Assembly (NCBI RefSeq): GCF_002979915.1
Contig: NZ_PCQA01000002.1
Coordinates: forward strand, 310,001 to 374,000
Length of the DNA stretch: 64,000 nucleotides
Source: Arthrobacter sp. MYb213
GTDB lineage: Bacteria; Actinomycetota; Actinomycetes; Actinomycetales; Micrococcaceae
Direction of reading: 5' to 3'
The translations under genes were made by a program, and so were the position numbers. This document shows positions 61,210 to 64,000 of the stretch, piece by piece (the stretch's first letter is position 1; every line of letters begins with the position of its first letter). The notes under the pieces were generated by a model. It was not told the origin of the DNA, did not search any database, and worked only from the letters and a program-made list of their open reading frames with translations.

Positions 61210-62073
61210 ATGAGTCCGCGGTCAATTCTTAGCTCCCCACGCCATCTGAGCTGGTGGTGGGCTTTGCCGTTGCTTGCTGGGCTTTTTGCCGTCGAGTATC
61301 TGTTCTTTGTCCAGCTTCGTTCTGGACAATGGGCTGACCAAGCGGCTTTTGTTGGCTGGACGCAGTGGTGGCCACGAACAAAAATACTGGATCCGATGCG
61401 TGAATTCTTGGATCTTTTACCGTGGATTTGTGCTGGAATTTCCGGTATTTTCTTGCTATATCGAGTGATTCGCGACCGGAGTTTCTTACGTGCCGCGCTC
61501 GCCGTGGCCGCGGTAGCTGCCGCGTTGCTCAGTACTCAGCTGCTTAAGCACTTATTGCTAGATCGCCCCGACTTTAACTTCGGCACGGTCGGTAACTCTT
61601 TTCCATCCGGACACACCACCGTGGCTGCAGCGTCCATGGGATTGATGTACCTGATTTCTCCGCCAAAACTACGCCCTGTGGTGCAACCTATTGCCTGGAT
61701 CTTTGCCACCGTGACCGGACTGGCCACGCTCATCTGTGGTTGGCACCGTCCTAGCGACATTGCCGGCGGCTTTATGATTGCAGCCTTCTGGCTGATCTTG
61801 GTCAGTGCGATCTTGCAACGTATCCAGCCGCTGGGTCCGGTGGTGCGGGAATCCGTCTGGTCAAGGAAGACCGGTGCCACATGTCTGGTTCTCTGGGTGT
61901 TGGTATTGGCAGCATCGATGTGGCTACCGCATCCACATATCCAACGTATCCCCGATATTTTATTGATTACCTATGCGGTGCTCGGGTTGATTCATGTGAC
62001 AGTGGCATCGCTGATTGCCAGCCTATGTTTACGTTCGGTAGTTACCGGGCCCATGCGTAAGCCTCGGGCGTAG
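61210..62073 (+). CDS. PAP2-family membrane phosphatase
   Basis: 287 residues with six to seven membrane helices. The phosphatase motifs are KHLLLDRP, SFPSGHTT and GWHRPSDIAGG, with the three catalytic residues in order. Family members dephosphorylate lipid carriers such as undecaprenyl diphosphate or phosphatidic acid on the outer membrane face. Divergent from menC. No specific substrate can be assigned. Confidence 0.85.
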   Translation: MSPRSILSSPRHLSWWWALPLLAGLFAVEYLFFVQLRSGQWADQAAFVGWTQWWPRTKILDPMREFLDLLPWICAGISGIFLLYRVIRDRSFLRAALAVAAVAAALLSTQLLKHLLLDRPDFNFGTVGNSFPSGHTTVAAASMGLMYLISPPKLRPVVQPIAWIFATVTGLATLICGWHRPSDIAGGFMIAAFWLILVSAILQRIQPLGPVVRESVWSRKTGATCLVLWVLVLAASMWLPHPHIQRIPDILLITYAVLGLIHVTVASLIASLCLRSVVTGPMRKPRA

Positions 62074-62228
62074 TCCTTAAGCGTCTGTCTGTCTGGGGTC
62101 TGAGACAACGGTTGCCTCATCTTGGCACCGCACCAGAGTCCTTGCGCACAATGGTTCTTGTCTTCGGCAGGGCAATCTTTGGCCGTGTAGCCCTAAGGTG
62201 AGCCACGCAAGGCTACGGGAAAGAAAGT

Positions 62229-63248
62229 TTATACTCGGTTCATTTTGGAGTGCAGAATTGCCGCAGCACGCTGGGAATCTGAGATGGTGACCGCAAAACG
62301 CTTGCCATTTTTCAGGTCAAAAGACAGCCCCTCACCGCGGTGTAGCACTACCGCCGAACCGCCCGGGAAGAAGCGCCATCCCCAGCCGCTCCATTCCATC
62401 GGCGAGATTTCTTCACTGCGCACTTCCTTGATCTGATCTACGGAAATGGTGCGTAGCGGGAAAGCGAAGATTGCCGATGAAACACGAACTTGATCTTCGG
62501 TGATTCGTACCCGGATCTTACACAGGCCCAGAATCAATGGAGTGAGGACCAAGACAAAAAGAGGTCCAGTAATCAGCATGATGACAGTTTCGGACTCATC
62601 TTCACCTTTCAACACCGTCAGCATCAAGATGCCCATGACCAACGGGAACAGACCTAACAGCCAGAACCACCATGAGGCGCTGACAGTCTGGTTGAAACCC
62701 TGCGCCGAATCTATCGTTGCTGCATTTGTGGTTGGCACCGAATCATCTTCGCCTTGAGCCTGAGCCACACGCTGGCGTCGCTTGGCCTGAGACTCCTTAA
62801 CATGCTGCTGATATACCCCGGAGATCCAGACAGGAAGCAACCCAACCAACGAGGCCACAATGCTCAGTATTGTGAAACCGCCATTGAGCAGTGCCTGCGT
62901 CGGGTCTCCTGCCAGGGCAGAAGGCACTGCGCAGCTGACGAACAGCCCAGCACTCGTCCATGCCGCGAGACCGCCAACAAAGAGCAGGAGGCTATGGAGC
63001 GCTGGCTTGTGTGCGAGCGAGAAAGAAGTAAACCCGAGGACCGCACCGCCAATGGCAAGCGAGATGCACACGGTGACAAAAACACGCGTATCGGTGAATC
63101 CATCAGGGTACGAGTTGCCCGACCAGTGAGTCGCGGTAATCGCTGGCAGACTGGTTCCCAGAAGTAGTCGGGTACCCAGCACTATGAGGCTCGGCAGAAC
63201 CAACAAGAGGGTAAGTAACGAGCGGTGCTTGACCTCGTAGTGTGCCAT
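62229..63248 (-). CDS. DUF1648/PH-like membrane protein
   Basis: 339 residues. The N-terminal part has the DUF1648 pattern (THWSGNSYPDGFTD) in the first loop, and about six membrane helices in two groups, separated by a charged linker (about 150-190). A C-terminal region of PH-like beta strands (VRITEDQVRVSSAIFAFPLR, then ISVDQIKEVRSEE) is also present in SdpI-related and bPH membrane proteins. Related proteins sense or protect from membrane-active peptides, but function here is unknown. Confidence 0.65.
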   Translation of the reverse strand: MAHYEVKHRSLLTLLLVLPSLIVLGTRLLLGTSLPAITATHWSGNSYPDGFTDTRVFVTVCISLAIGGAVLGFTSFSLAHKPALHSLLLFVGGLAAWTSAGLFVSCAVPSALAGDPTQALLNGGFTILSIVASLVGLLPVWISGVYQQHVKESQAKRRQRVAQAQGEDDSVPTTNAATIDSAQGFNQTVSASWWFWLLGLFPLVMGILMLTVLKGEDESETVIMLITGPLFVLVLTPLILGLCKIRVRITEDQVRVSSAIFAFPLRTISVDQIKEVRSEEISPMEWSGWGWRFFPGGSAVVLHRGEGLSFDLKNGKRFAVTISDSQRAAAILHSKMNRV

Positions 63249-63381
63249 GGAAATAGTTTAGTCCTCGCTCTTGGGTACACGCCTAGGCAGTACGCAGTAG
63301 TCGCCGCGGCCTAGAACCTCCGGCCGAAGTATTTAGTACAGTCTAGTAAACCAGCGTTGACTTGCAAAAAATACAACGAAT

Positions 63382-63418
63382 AAAGGTATCGCCCGGCCAA
63401 TGGCCGGGCGATACCTTT
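63382..63418 (-). terminator. Terminator of the acyltransferase gene
   Basis: A perfect 17-bp stem (AAAGGTATCGCCCGGCC with its complement, 63382-63398 and 63402-63418), followed on the minus strand by a T-rich stretch. Confidence 0.88.
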
Positions 63419-63432
63419 TGAGCTTCTGCCGA

Positions 63433-64000
63433 TTACAGGGCTACTAAGGCAGCCTTTGGATCGGTCATCGCGTCCGCGACGTAACGCAGGAAGCCTGCGG
63501 CGGTTCCGCCGTCGCCCACACGGTGGTCAAAGCTCAGGGTCAGCTCACAGATGGAGCGAACCTTGATCTTGCCGTTGACTACCCACGGCTTTTCTACGAC
63601 CCGGCCAATGCCCAGGATCGCTGCTTCTGGGTAGTTGATGATCGCTGCCGAACCGTCAACGTTGAACACCCCGTAGTTATTGATCGTGAAGGTGCTGCCC
63701 GAGAGGTCGCGGACCCCGGCCTTACCTTCGCGAGCCAAGGTGGCCAGACGAGCAAACTCTGCCGAGAGTTCTACGGCGTTGAGCTTATGCGCGTCGCGCA
63801 CGTTGGGAACAACCAGGCCGCGCTCGGTCTGCGCTGCGAAGCCCAGGTTGACGCCCTCGAAGAGGGTCTGGCGCAGTCCGCCGTCGGCTTCGGTGTCGAT
63901 GCGGCTGTTCATTTCTGGGAAACGTGCCAGCCCTGCAATGGCGAAGCGTGAGATCAGTGCGAGCATACTTGGCGCACTTCCCTGAGCTTCCTTCAACTTG
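63433..64000 (-). CDS. Dihydrolipoamide acyltransferase (E2) catalytic domain, 5' part outside the window
   Basis: About 189 C-terminal residues of the 2-oxoacid dehydrogenase acyltransferase domain: FEGVNLGFAAQTERGLVVPN, STFTINNYGVF, AILGIGRVVEKPWVV and the catalytic SFDHRVGDGG with its His and Asp. The frame is open through the window edge, so lipoyl and binding domains lie outside. It is the E2 core of a pyruvate, 2-oxoglutarate or branched-chain dehydrogenase complex; which one cannot be told from this fragment. Confidence 0.93.
   Translation of the reverse strand, partial: KLKEAQGSAPSMLALISRFAIAGLARFPEMNSRIDTEADGGLRQTLFEGVNLGFAAQTERGLVVPNVRDAHKLNAVELSAEFARLATLAREGKAGVRDLSGSTFTINNYGVFNVDGSAAIINYPEAAILGIGRVVEKPWVVNGKIKVRSICELTLSFDHRVGDGGTAAGFLRYVADAMTDPKAALVAL

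Overview
The window is a chromosomal segment of a moderate-GC actinobacterium. The evidence is the order rpoB / rplL-rplJ / rplA-rplK-nusG-secE-tRNA-Trp, a mycothiol synthase (mshD) next to an orphan GlnR-type regulator, a MutT1-type Nudix/histidine-phosphatase fusion, a hadAB-like dehydratase pair upstream of murB, and many start codons placed 6-7 bases behind a TAnnnT -10 box (leaderless mRNAs). Gene content and base composition fit Micrococcaceae, an Arthrobacter or Glutamicibacter relative; this placement is inference. No phage, insertion sequence, CRISPR array or plasmid function is visible.

Layout. 1-1913: 5' part of rpoB (minus), then a 0.9-kb gene-free stretch with the rpoB promoter and a run of hairpins. 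2817-4443: a YbaK-type deacylase facing an acyltransferase. 4525-9044: ribosomal and transcription genes on the minus strand (rplL, rplJ, a structured intergenic region, rplA, rplK, nusG, secE, tRNA-Trp). 9307-10506: aspartate aminotransferase. 10572-14496: an envelope-stress module with a LuxR-type response regulator, a PspC-fused histidine kinase and, divergently, two more PspC-domain membrane proteins. 14718-18496: phosphofructokinase, the YgfZ/nitrobindin pair and small membrane proteins. 18625-23594: glnR, mshD, ppk, mutT1-like. 23676-26888: a GNAT protein, thyA-folA, a small membrane protein, asd. 26941-31402 (minus): murB, an MFS transporter, a MaoC/HadA-like pair, a membrane protein and a DUF2797 protein. 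31567-32373: a small alarmone synthetase. 32432-33107: tRNA-Met and two identical tRNA-Thr genes in opposite orientation, followed by a DUF222/HNH endonuclease gene. 35020-41766: a DEAD-box helicase with a glycine-rich tail, transsulfuration genes (cystathionine synthase/lyase and cystathionine beta-synthase), an AlkA-like glycosylase and thioredoxin. 41909-44758: tRNA-Tyr, yajQ, htpX, rarD. 44830-49622: gabT, the two-subunit NSS transporter metP-metS and a divergent PucR regulator. 49642-50588: a SUKH-like protein coupled to a HIT protein. 50653-61129: menaquinone genes (polyprenyl synthase, menF, menD, menC) interleaved with an amino-acid ABC transporter and a Tat-exported PhoX phosphatase that has a PHO-box-like site. 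61210-64000: a PAP2 phosphatase, a DUF1648/PH-like membrane protein and the C-terminal part of a dihydrolipoamide acyltransferase.

The most interesting unannotated signal is the intergenic region 5831-6006. On the minus strand it can fold into consecutive hairpins whose loops carry runs of 5, 4 and 6 cytosines. The last hairpin is followed by TTTT like an intrinsic terminator, and a sigma70-like promoter lies upstream. I read it as a small RNA of the C-rich-loop type, similar in principle to actinobacterial 6C RNA. A second group of hairpins, one with a CCCCC loop on the same strand, lies at 2652-2748. Other useful signals are an L10-leader-like attenuator before rplJ, a set of likely leaderless promoters, a PHO box before phoX, and small membrane proteins of 39 and 46 residues.
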